A stretch of 64,000 bases of DNA, from assembly GCF_029893355.1 (NCBI RefSeq), contig NZ_JARZAI010000030.1:1-64000 (forward strand). The letters run 5' to 3'. The position numbers and the translations under genes are program-made. This document shows positions 6,717 through 14,268 of the stretch, one piece after another. The stretch's first letter is position 1. Each line of letters starts with the position of its first letter. The notes beneath the pieces were generated by a model, which was not told the DNA's origin, made no database searches, and saw only the letters and a list, made by a program, of their open reading frames with translations. Origin of the DNA: Kitasatospora sp. MAA4. GTDB lineage: Bacteria; Actinomycetota; Actinomycetes; Streptomycetales; Streptomycetaceae.

Positions 6717-8044
6717 CGCGTCCTCCCCTGGATCCGGCTGCGCAGCAGCGGGGCGAGTGTCAGGTCGAGCGACTCGTCGGGAACGTGGGTGACCACCGGG
6801 ATGCCGCGGTTCTGCAGGGCGAAGTGCATGGCCCGGCGGTCCGCCCGCCACAGCCGCAGAGCGTGCTGCCCGATCCGGTCGTCCGCCTCGACGTGCGGGT
6901 CGCCGGCCGGGATCTCCACCACCACCAGCGGGTTCCCGCGGTCCGACAGGTCGCGCAGCACGTCCAGGATGCGCTGGTCGGCGAGCGGCGTGAACGCGTA
7001 GACCAGCGCGCCCGCGGGCAGTGCGGGCGGCGGCAGCCGGTGCAGGTCGGGGTTGCGGTAGCCGAGGTCCTTGCGGACCTCCAGCACGCTCTCCACGATC
7101 CGGTAGAAGTGCCGGTCGCCGGTGCCGGGCCGGAGCCAGCGGATCGCGCCGCCGATCGAGACCACCCCGACCCGGTCGTGCTTGCGCAGGTAGGCGCGGG
7201 TCAGCCCGCTCGCCGCGCGCAGCGTCTCGTCCAGGGTGGAGCGCCCGGTGACCGGGTCGCGCAGGTCGCTCAGCGCGTCCAGCAGGACGACGGCGTCGGC
7301 CGTGCGCTCGGCGGCGAACTGGTTGATCTGGATCGACCCGCGCCGGGTGGTGGAGGGCCAGTGGATGCGCCGCTGGCGCTCGCCCCAGATGTGCGGGCGC
7401 ACGCCGACGACCTCCACGCCCTCGCCGCTCTGCCGGGTGGTGTGCTCGCCGAGCCGCTCGGGCAGTCGGACCGGGATCGGGGTCAGCCGGGCCTGCGAGG
7501 GGATCGGGTAGATGTCGGCTTCGCCGAGGTCGGCCCGTACGGTGCGCCGGGCCAGCCCGCCGGTGTCGTACAGGTCCAGGTCCACCGTGCCCAGCGACCA
7601 GCGCCCCCAACGGGTGGCGGCCAGGCGGAGGTTGACCGTCGAACCGGTGATCCGCAGCTCGGTCAGTCCGACCCCGGGGCCGAGCGTGATGGCCGGGTCG
7701 ATCAGGCCGGCCTCGCCGTCGTGGTGCAGCTCGATGCGGACCGTGATGGTGTCGCCCTCGAAGCAGCGGCGCGGGTCGGCGGTCACGGTGGTGTCCAGCC
7801 GGGTGGGCCGGTGCCGGGTCGGCGCGGCCAGGGCCAGCAGCACGGCCGGACCCGCCGCCAGTGCGAGCAGCCAGGGTCGTCCGGTGACCAGCGCGGCCGC
7901 GGCCGCGACGGCCGCCACGGTGGCCAGCCGCAGGGCGCGTTCGCCGGCGCGCCAGCCGAGCGGGCGCTCCGGCGGCGGCTCGCTGGGTGCCTCGCCGTCG
8001 GCGACGGTGAGCGCCCGCTCCAGCACCCGCCGATCGGTGGTCAC
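6713..8044 (-). CDS. DUF58 domain-containing protein
   Basis: 443 aa. Two hydrophobic helices (about 40-80) anchor the protein. An immunoglobulin-like region follows and then the DUF58 core: EVVGVRPHIWGERQRRIHWPS is a variant of the conserved VR-Y-GD-R-IHW motif, followed by a von Willebrand A-like fold. The start at GTG 8044 overlaps the MoxR stop by 4 bp (GTGA). DUF58 proteins are regularly encoded with MoxR AAA+ ATPases, which are thought to act as chaperones on the metal-binding VWA-type domain. The function of the system in streptomycetes is not established. Confidence 0.9.
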   Translation of the reverse strand: MTTDRRVLERALTVADGEAPSEPPPERPLGWRAGERALRLATVAAVAAAAALVTGRPWLLALAAGPAVLLALAAPTRHRPTRLDTTVTADPRRCFEGDTITVRIELHHDGEAGLIDPAITLGPGVGLTELRITGSTVNLRLAATRWGRWSLGTVDLDLYDTGGLARRTVRADLGEADIYPIPSQARLTPIPVRLPERLGEHTTRQSGEGVEVVGVRPHIWGERQRRIHWPSTTRRGSIQINQFAAERTADAVVLLDALSDLRDPVTGRSTLDETLRAASGLTRAYLRKHDRVGVVSIGGAIRWLRPGTGDRHFYRIVESVLEVRKDLGYRNPDLHRLPPPALPAGALVYAFTPLADQRILDVLRDLSDRGNPLVVVEIPAGDPHVEADDRIGQHALRLWRADRRAMHFALQNRGIPVVTHVPDESLDLTLAPLLRSRIQGRTR

Positions 8045-9036
8045 GACTCCGCTGCCGGCCGCGGAAGGGTCTGCGGGGTCGGCACGGAGGCGACCAACTT
8101 GGCCAGCACGTCGTCGGCTTCGACCTGGCGGACCCACAACTCCGGCTTCAGGGTGACCCGGTGGGCCAGTGCCGGCACCGCGACGGACTTGACGTCCTCC
8201 GGGGTGAGGTAGTCGCGGCCGTCCAGCACCGCGCGGGCGCGGGCGAGTTGGACCAGCGCCAGACCGCCGCGCGGTGAGGCGCCGACCTGGATCTGCGGGT
8301 CCACCCGGGTGGCGCTGATCAGCGCGACGATGTAGTCCACCAGGTCGTCCTCGACCTCGACCTGCTCCAGCGCGGCACGCATGGCCAGCACCTCGGCCGG
8401 GTTGCTGAGCGCCTGCACCTGCGCCTCCGGGGCGGCCCGGTCGAGTCGGGCACGCAGCATCGAGCCCTCCAACTCGGGGGTGAGGTAGCCCATCCGCACC
8501 CGCAGCAGGAACCGGTCCAGCTGCGCCTCGGGCAGGCTGTACGTCCCCTCGTACTCGATCGGGTTGGCGGTGGCGATCACCACGAACGGGTCGGGCAGCC
8601 GCCGGGTCGTCCCGTCGACGGTGACCTGCGACTCGGCCATCGCCTCCAGCAGCGCCGCCTGGGTCTTGGGCGGCGTCCGGTTGATCTCGTCGGCCAGCAG
8701 CAGGTGGGTGAAGAGCGGGCCCGGGCGGAACACCATCTCGCCGCTCTGCTGGTCGTAGAACGGCGCGCCGGAGACGTCCGAGGGCAGCAGGTCGGGGGTG
8801 AACTGGATGCGCCGGAAGTCCAGGCCCAGCGTGCCGGCGAAGGAGCGGGCCAGCAGCGTCTTGCCCAGGCCCGGCAGGTCCTCGATCAGGATGTGGCCGC
8901 CGGCCAGCACACCGAGCATGACCAGCTCCAGTGCCTCGGGCTTGCCGACCACGGCCCGCCCGATCTCCTCCAACACCTGGCGGGCCCGTTGGCCGGCCTG
9001 CTGCGGCGTGAGCGAGATGTCGTGCGAGAGCTTCAT
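8041..9036 (-). CDS. MoxR-family AAA+ ATPase
   Basis: 331 aa. Contains the MoxR signatures: Walker A in EDLPGLGKTLLARSFA, FRRIQFTPDLLPSDVSG, FRPGPLFTHLLLADEINRTP as Walker B with the following RTPPKTQAALLEAM, sensor 1 in VVIATANPIEYEGTYSLPEA and the arginine-finger QLDRFLL. The C-terminal lid contains GASPRGGLAL. MoxR ATPases remodel partner proteins, most often the DUF58 or VWA proteins encoded beside them, as here. ATG 9036; a short 13-bp gap separates it from the upstream membrane gene. Confidence 0.94.
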   Translation of the reverse strand: MKLSHDISLTPQQAGQRARQVLEEIGRAVVGKPEALELVMLGVLAGGHILIEDLPGLGKTLLARSFAGTLGLDFRRIQFTPDLLPSDVSGAPFYDQQSGEMVFRPGPLFTHLLLADEINRTPPKTQAALLEAMAESQVTVDGTTRRLPDPFVVIATANPIEYEGTYSLPEAQLDRFLLRVRMGYLTPELEGSMLRARLDRAAPEAQVQALSNPAEVLAMRAALEQVEVEDDLVDYIVALISATRVDPQIQVGASPRGGLALVQLARARAVLDGRDYLTPEDVKSVAVPALAHRVTLKPELWVRQVEADDVLAKLVASVPTPQTLPRPAAES

Positions 9037-9049
9037 GATTCTCCTGGGA

Positions 9050-9556
9050 CTACAGGGTTTCGAGGCGGTCGACCAGTGCCCGTAGTAGCGGCTCGGGCAG
9101 CGTGCTGCCGGGCGGGGGCTGCTCGGGGTCGAGCCAGGGCCAGAGGTCAGGGCCGACCAGGGCGGCGGCCCGGGCCGGATCGGTGAAGAGCGAGACGGCG
9201 TGCAGCTCGGAGAGCCGGGAGGCGTACAGGCGCTGGAGCCGGGGGCGCAGCACGTGCGTGAACCCGTCGTCGTCCAGGCCGTTGCGCACCGTCCAGTGCC
9301 AGTCCTGGATGCTGGGAGAGTGACTGCCCATCAACCGCAGGTTCTTGCGGTAGCCGCTGTCCTCGGACTCGGCGCCGGTCACGTAGCGGGCGACCAGCAC
9401 GGCGAGGGCGGTCAGCAGGGCCGCGCCGAGCGCGGCGCCGGTCAGGCCGCCGACCAGGGTCAACGCGAGCTCGGCACCGGCGGCGGCGACGCCGAGCACG
9501 GTCAGCGAGTCGCGGACCGACCCGGGGGTGACCTCGGGTTCCTGCGGTGCGTTCAC
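9050..9556 (-). CDS. Membrane-anchored protein of the MoxR operon, unknown family
   Basis: 168 aa. The start at GTG 9556 overlaps the preceding DUF4129 gene by 4 bp. Two close hydrophobic segments (about 18-60) form a hairpin in the membrane. The remaining 100 residues are cytoplasmic and contain WHWTVRNGLDDDGFTHVLRP and LWPWLDPEQPPPGSTLPEPL, which look like a conserved actinobacterial module placed between DUF4129 and MoxR genes. No catalytic motif is visible. The tight overlaps on both sides point to a shared complex. Confidence 0.82.
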   Translation of the reverse strand: MNAPQEPEVTPGSVRDSLTVLGVAAAGAELALTLVGGLTGAALGAALLTALAVLVARYVTGAESEDSGYRKNLRLMGSHSPSIQDWHWTVRNGLDDDGFTHVLRPRLQRLYASRLSELHAVSLFTDPARAAALVGPDLWPWLDPEQPPPGSTLPEPLLRALVDRLETL

Positions 9557-10515
9557 AGGTGCGTACCTTCCGCAGCCAGTTGGGCCGAGACGGCATCCAA
9601 CGCCGCTCCGGCGCGCCGCAGTTCGTCCGGTCCCATCGGGTGGGTGGAGTAACGGGCCTCGCGGAACAGGCCGGTGAGCTCGGCGGCCTCGGCGGCCCGC
9701 AGCGTGCCGCTCGCGACCACCCGGTCCAGCAGGTCGGTCGGGCTGTCGGCGGCGCGGCGGCCGGCGCCGGACTCGGCCAGTGAACTCTCCATCGCCGCGT
9801 AGCAGGCGATCACGGCGGTGCGGACGTCGTCGCCGCGCAGCGCCCGGCGGGCGGAGTCGACGGCATCGGCGAGCGCCTGCGCGTCGTCCGCGTCCGGCGC
9901 CAGAGCCGGCGGCTGCGCGGGGTCGCCCCACAGGCTGTGCCGTCGGCGCCACAGGGCGACCAGCCCGAGCACCAGACCCAGCAGGATCAGGGCGACGACC
10001 ACGGCCTCGACGACGGCGCCGAGGCCGTGCAACAGGAAACCGCCGTTCGCGGAGCCGCCGGACCGGGAGTGCTCGTTGCCGCTGCGCAACGGCTGATTGG
10101 TTCGGAGCAGGCTGACGCCCTGGTCTTTGGGTGCGACCTGCTCGGGCGAGGCGAGGAGCATCATCAGCGGGGGCAGCCCGACCGCCAGCGCGGGCAGCAG
10201 GATCCGGGTCGCGTCCTTGAGCCGCTCGGCCCTGGGCGACAGCCCCTGCACACCGCGGACCGAGCTGCGGTAGCGCGCGGTCAGAGCCGTCATGGCCAGC
10301 AGCCAGCAGAAGCCGAGGAACATGACGAGGGAGAAGTTCCCGCCGAGCGGCCCGCGGGCGACGGACCAGCCCGCGTCGTCGGTGCGCAGCAGCAGGGCGG
10401 CCAGCAGCAGCGCGGCGACGGTCACACCGGCCGCCGCGAGGCGTCCGATGCCGGGCCCTGGCGGGCTCCCGGCGGGTGGTGCGTCGCGGACCGCCGGGTC
10501 CTGTCGAGCTGTCAT
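9553..10515 (-). CDS. DUF4129 domain-containing membrane protein
   Basis: 320 aa. Three hydrophobic segments (about 28-45, 63-80 and 96-118), then an extracellular or periplasmic-like loop with a Ser/Gly-rich stretch, a fourth helix (about 168-195) and a cytoplasmic DUF4129 domain at the C-terminus: VIACYAAMESSLAESGAGR, then a region ending in FREARYSTHPMGPDELRR. The START codon ATG 10515 is preceded by GGGGGAA. It is the first gene of the five-gene MoxR/DUF58 operon. In other actinobacteria DUF4129 proteins occur with transglutaminase-like and MoxR proteins; the biochemical role is unknown. Confidence 0.88.
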   Translation of the reverse strand: MTARQDPAVRDAPPAGSPPGPGIGRLAAAGVTVAALLLAALLLRTDDAGWSVARGPLGGNFSLVMFLGFCWLLAMTALTARYRSSVRGVQGLSPRAERLKDATRILLPALAVGLPPLMMLLASPEQVAPKDQGVSLLRTNQPLRSGNEHSRSGGSANGGFLLHGLGAVVEAVVVALILLGLVLGLVALWRRRHSLWGDPAQPPALAPDADDAQALADAVDSARRALRGDDVRTAVIACYAAMESSLAESGAGRRAADSPTDLLDRVVASGTLRAAEAAELTGLFREARYSTHPMGPDELRRAGAALDAVSAQLAAEGTHL

Positions 10516-10644
10516 CCGGGTGTTCCCCCCGTGCGTTCTGTGCAGCACTCGTGCGGCGCAGAGCCGCAGCTTCGCACAGCGACCGCGGATTGTCAGCATC
10601 CGGACGGTCGAGTGCTGCCGCACCCCCGCGAAAAGTGCCCGAAC

Positions 10645-10689
10645 GGGCCGAAGGGGGGCCGGGCGGCACGCCCGACCCCCCTTCGGCCC
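10645..10689 (-). terminator. Terminator of the MacB/FtsX exporter operon
   Basis: Arms 10645-10665 and 10669-10689 are 21 nt each with a 3-nt loop. The one mismatch becomes a U-G pair on the minus-strand RNA. It begins 5 bp after the permease stop, with no U-tract. Confidence 0.82.
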
Positions 10690-10694
10690 GCCTG

Positions 10695-13283
10695 TCAGGC
10701 GGCCTTGATGCTGTCCAGGATGTCCAGCCGGGCGGCCCGGCGGGCCGGCCAGAGGGCGGCCAGCAGGCCGATCACCGCGGCGGCGAGCAGGAACCCGGCC
10801 AGTTGCAGCGGCGGCACCACCAGCTCGAGGCCGGGGAGGCTGCTGCGCAGCAGGCCGTTGGCGGCCCAGGCGATCAGTACGCCGAGGCCGATCCCCAGCA
10901 CCCCGCCCAGCAGCGAGATCAGCAGCGACTCCAACCGGACGGTCCGCCGTACCCCGCGCCGGTCCAGGCCGATCGCCCGCAGCATGCCGATCTCCCGGCG
11001 CCGCTCGAAGACCGACATCGCCATGGTGTTGACCACGCCGAGGACCGCGACCACCACGGACATGCCGAGCAGCCCGTACATGATGTTGAGCATCGAGGTG
11101 ATCATCTGGCGCGACTCGTCCCTGAGGTCCTGCTGGCTCTTGACGGTGATCAGCGGGTTGCCGCCGGTGGCGTCGGTCAGCGCCTGCTTGAGCTGCGCGC
11201 TGGGGCCGTGCTCGCCCTTGACCAGCACCTTGTCCAGCCCGGCCATCGCTCCGGCGGCTCCGACCGCTCCGGCGGCGGGCTTGCTGTGCGGGGCGATCAG
11301 CGCGTCGGGGGCGAGCGTCCCGGTGAGCCCGCTGTCGGACGCCAGCACTCCGCCGACCGTCAGCCGTCCGGCGGTCCCGTCCGGGTAGGTCACCGCCAGG
11401 GTGTCGCCGAGCTTCAGGTCCTGGGTGCCCGGGTCGCCGCCCTGGCTGACCAGCAGCTGACCGTGCTTCAGCGCATCGGCGGAGCCCTCCTGCATCTTCA
11501 GCTTGACCAGCGAGCCGATGGTGTCGGCGTTCACGCCCGTCAGCCACTTCGTGTCGTCGCCGACCCGCACCGAGACGCTGCGCTGCACGCTGCTGGCGCT
11601 GACCCCGGGGGCCTTGGCGATCTGGGTGCCCACGTCCGAGGAGAGCACCGAGAAGTTGGCCATCGCGACCGTGTAGTCGGCTGTCAGATCGGTCGCCGAG
11701 GCCTTGTCGACGGCCTGGTTGACGGAGGCGCCGATCACGGTCAGCCCGGTGATCAGGGTGACGCCGATGGTGAGCGCGGAGGCGGTGGCCGCGGTGCGGC
11801 GCGGGTTGCGCAGCGCGTTCTCCCGGGCCAGCTTGCCGGGCATGCCGTAGAGGCGGCGCAGCAGCGGAGTGAACAGGGCGATCAGCGGCCGGGAGAGCAG
11901 CGGGGTGAGCACGAAGACCCCGAGCAGCACGACGCCCGCACCCGCGGCGACCAGTCCGGTCGCCTTGCTCGCCGACCCGGCCGCCAGCGCGCCGAGGCCC
12001 GCCAGCGCGAGGACGGCGCCGATCGCGTTGCGCAGCAGCAGGCTCTTCTGGGTGGCCGGTTGGTCACCGCTGCTCATGGCGGCCACCGGGGAGATCCGCG
12101 AGGCGCGCCGGGCGGGCAGCCAGGCGGCCAGCACAGTCACCAGCACGCCGGTGCCGACGGCGGTCAGCACGGTGGCGGGGGCGATCACCAGCGGACCATC
12201 CGGCAGGCCGGTGTCCATCGCACTGATCAGCAGCCACTGCAGCCCGGCCGCGATGCCGGTGCCGGCCAGCAGGCCCGCCACCGAGGCGATCGCGCCGATC
12301 AGCACGGCCTCGGCCAGCACGGACCGGGTGATCTGCTTGCGGGAGGCGCCCACCGCGCGCAGCAGGGCCAGCTCCCTGGTGCGCTGGGCGACCAGCATGG
12401 TGAAGGTGTTGGCGATGATGAAGATGCCGACGAAGAGCGAGATGCCGGCGAAGACCAGCAGCGCCTGGCTCATCCCCTTGGTCGCCTCGGCGATCATCTT
12501 GTCCTGGTCCTGGGCGAGTTGCCTGCCGGTCTGCGCGCTGAAGTCGTTGCCGGCGGGCAGCGCGCCCTTCACCTGGGTCAGCAGCGCGGCGTCGTCGGTG
12601 CCCGGGCGGCTCCGGATGTCGACCTCGCTGAAACGGCCGGGGGAGAGGTAGAGCGACTGCGCGGTGGCGGTGTCGAAGGCGGCCAGCGAGCCGCCGGCCG
12701 AGACCCGGGGGTCGTTGGTGTGCACGATGCCGGTCAGCTTCAGCTGCATCACCGGGCCGTTGACGGCCACCCGTACGGTGTCGCCGACCTTGAAACCACC
12801 CTTCTGGGCGGTCCGGCTGTCGAGGGCGACCTCGCCGGAGCCGGTCGGGCCGCGGCCCTCGACCAGCGGGTAGCGGGCGTCGCTGCCGTCCGGGCCCGGC
12901 ACGTAGTTGGTGCCGGTGGTGGAGAAGCCGTCGCCGATCAACCGGCCGTGCTGGTCGGCGATTCCGGCGAAGCCGCTGACCACGCCGCGCGCGTCGGCCG
13001 CGCCCGGCAGTGCGGCGATCTTGCGCCGGACATCCTCGGTGAGGACGGGGGCCGAGCTGTCGGTGCCGCCGCTGCCGTAGATGCTGCGCGCCGACTCGGG
13101 GTCGCTGACGGTGACGGCTATGTCGGTGTAGCTCTTGGCGTTCTGGGACTTCATGGCGCTGCCGAGGGTGTCGGTGAACACCAGGGTGCCGGCCACGAAG
13201 GCGGTGCCGAGCAGGACGGCGAGCGTCGTCATCAGCAGCCGGGCCTTGTGGGCCAGGACGTTGCGCAGTGCGGTGCGGTACAT
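10695..13283 (-). CDS. FtsX/MacB-like ABC transporter permease
   Basis: 862 aa, a duplicated FtsX arrangement. There is an N-terminal helix (about 18-38), a large extracellular MacB_PCD-like domain and a three-helix FtsX core around residues 270-400 (QTRELALLRAVGASRKQI-like signature AQRTRELALLRAVGASR). Further helices lie around 420-470, followed by a second extracellular domain and a second FtsX core ending at residue 862 (FERRREIGMLRAIGLDRRGV). Such permeases move lipids or lipoproteins, export peptides or transmit mechanical force, rather than forming a simple channel. It pairs with the ATPase gene 58 bp upstream. Confidence 0.93.
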   Translation of the reverse strand: MYRTALRNVLAHKARLLMTTLAVLLGTAFVAGTLVFTDTLGSAMKSQNAKSYTDIAVTVSDPESARSIYGSGGTDSSAPVLTEDVRRKIAALPGAADARGVVSGFAGIADQHGRLIGDGFSTTGTNYVPGPDGSDARYPLVEGRGPTGSGEVALDSRTAQKGGFKVGDTVRVAVNGPVMQLKLTGIVHTNDPRVSAGGSLAAFDTATAQSLYLSPGRFSEVDIRSRPGTDDAALLTQVKGALPAGNDFSAQTGRQLAQDQDKMIAEATKGMSQALLVFAGISLFVGIFIIANTFTMLVAQRTRELALLRAVGASRKQITRSVLAEAVLIGAIASVAGLLAGTGIAAGLQWLLISAMDTGLPDGPLVIAPATVLTAVGTGVLVTVLAAWLPARRASRISPVAAMSSGDQPATQKSLLLRNAIGAVLALAGLGALAAGSASKATGLVAAGAGVVLLGVFVLTPLLSRPLIALFTPLLRRLYGMPGKLARENALRNPRRTAATASALTIGVTLITGLTVIGASVNQAVDKASATDLTADYTVAMANFSVLSSDVGTQIAKAPGVSASSVQRSVSVRVGDDTKWLTGVNADTIGSLVKLKMQEGSADALKHGQLLVSQGGDPGTQDLKLGDTLAVTYPDGTAGRLTVGGVLASDSGLTGTLAPDALIAPHSKPAAGAVGAAGAMAGLDKVLVKGEHGPSAQLKQALTDATGGNPLITVKSQQDLRDESRQMITSMLNIMYGLLGMSVVVAVLGVVNTMAMSVFERRREIGMLRAIGLDRRGVRRTVRLESLLISLLGGVLGIGLGVLIAWAANGLLRSSLPGLELVVPPLQLAGFLLAAAVIGLLAALWPARRAARLDILDSIKAA

Positions 13284-13341
13284 GGGTCTCAGTTCTGGGA
13301 GATCGCTGAACGCTGGACGGGCCGGTGGACGTGGTGCCGCG

Positions 13342-14103
13342 TCAGCTCGTGCGGCCCTTGGCGTCGAACCGGCGCATCCGGTCGAGCACGCTGTCGGCGG
13401 TCGGCATGGTCAGCTCGTCCACCAGCCGGCCGTCGGCCAGGAAGATCACCCGGTCCGCGTAGGAGGCGGCGACCGGGTCGTGGGTGACCATCACCACGGT
13501 CTGGCCGAGCTCACGCACCGAGTTGCGCAGGAACGAGAGGATCTCGCCGCCCGACCGCGAGTCCAGGTTCCCGGTCGGCTCGTCGGCGAAGACGATCTCC
13601 GGCCGGCTCGCCAGCGCGCGGGCGCAGGCCACCCGCTGCTGCTGGCCGCCGGAGAGCTGGGACGGGCGGTGCGTCAGGCGCCCGGAGAGGCCGACGGTGT
13701 CCACCACCCGGTCCAGCCAGGCCTGGTCCACCTTGCGCCCGGCGATGTCCATCGGGAGCGTGATGTTCTCCAGCGCATTGAGCGTGGGCAGCAGGTTGAA
13801 CGCCTGGAAGACGAAGCCGATCTGGTCGCGCCGCAGCTTGGTGAGCGCCTTGTCCGGCAGGCCCACCAGCTCCGTCCCGCCGATCCGGGTGGAGCCGGAG
13901 GTGGCGGTGTCCAGACCGGCCATGCAGTGCATCAGGGTCGACTTGCCCGAGCCGGACGGCCCCATGATCGCGGTGAACTCGCCGCGCCGGAACTCCACGG
14001 TCACCTGGTCCAGCGCCACCACCCGGGTCTCGCCCTCCCCGTAGACCTTGCTCAGGCCGGTGGCTCCGGCGGCGGCGTGGACGGCGGTCGCTGTCATGGT
14101 CAT
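13342..14103 (-). CDS. ABC transporter ATP-binding protein (LolD/MacB type)
   Basis: 253 aa. Walker A IMGPSGSGKSTLM, Q-loop FVFQAFNLLPTLNALENI (the FQxFNLLP motif is diagnostic of the MacB/LolD/FtsE branch), signature LSGGQQQRVACARAL, Walker B VFADEPTGNLD and switch His VMVTHDP. It energises the FtsX-type permease encoded just downstream. ATG 14103 has AGGGAG 7 nt upstream. Substrate unknown; no sensor or regulator is adjacent. Confidence 0.94.
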   Translation of the reverse strand: MTMTATAVHAAAGATGLSKVYGEGETRVVALDQVTVEFRRGEFTAIMGPSGSGKSTLMHCMAGLDTATSGSTRIGGTELVGLPDKALTKLRRDQIGFVFQAFNLLPTLNALENITLPMDIAGRKVDQAWLDRVVDTVGLSGRLTHRPSQLSGGQQQRVACARALASRPEIVFADEPTGNLDSRSGGEILSFLRNSVRELGQTVVMVTHDPVAASYADRVIFLADGRLVDELTMPTADSVLDRMRRFDAKGRTS

Positions 14104-14194
14104 CAGAGGTCTCCCTGGGTGGCGGTGATCGGCTCTTTTACAGTCTCTTTGCCGTCATCGCCCGATCCGTCGCTCCGACGGACGGTTACCCATA

Positions 14195-14217
14195 CCCCGC
14201 CCGGAGGGTCGGCGGGG
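14195..14217 (-). terminator. Weak hairpin between the nuclease-TerD gene and the exporter
   Basis: CCCCGCC at 14195-14201 pairs with GGCGGGG at 14211-14217, a 7-bp stem with a 9-nt loop, 52 bp after the stop of the minus-strand nuclease gene. It is short and has no U-tract, so termination is only a possibility. Confidence 0.35.
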
Positions 14218-14268
14218 GTTCTTCTCCTCCGCTGGTATGACCCCGATCTCAGGGGCGGGTCATGGGGC

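Noticed and set aside
6600..6720. Short repeats (VPNAVPNAVPNPVPNP region) as a regulatory repeat array
   Set aside because: They are in frame at the start of the small membrane protein gene and explained as a low-complexity N-terminus.
9050..10669. A 539-codon minus-strand open frame as one large protein
   Set aside because: Only its last 168 codons carry protein-like sequence; the rest is a shadow of the DUF4129 gene in another frame. The GTGA overlap gives the real start at 9556.
10476..13487. A 1003-codon open frame on the plus strand
   Set aside because: Antisense to the FtsX-type permease, composed of Gly/His/Gln/Arg-rich sequence without any motif.
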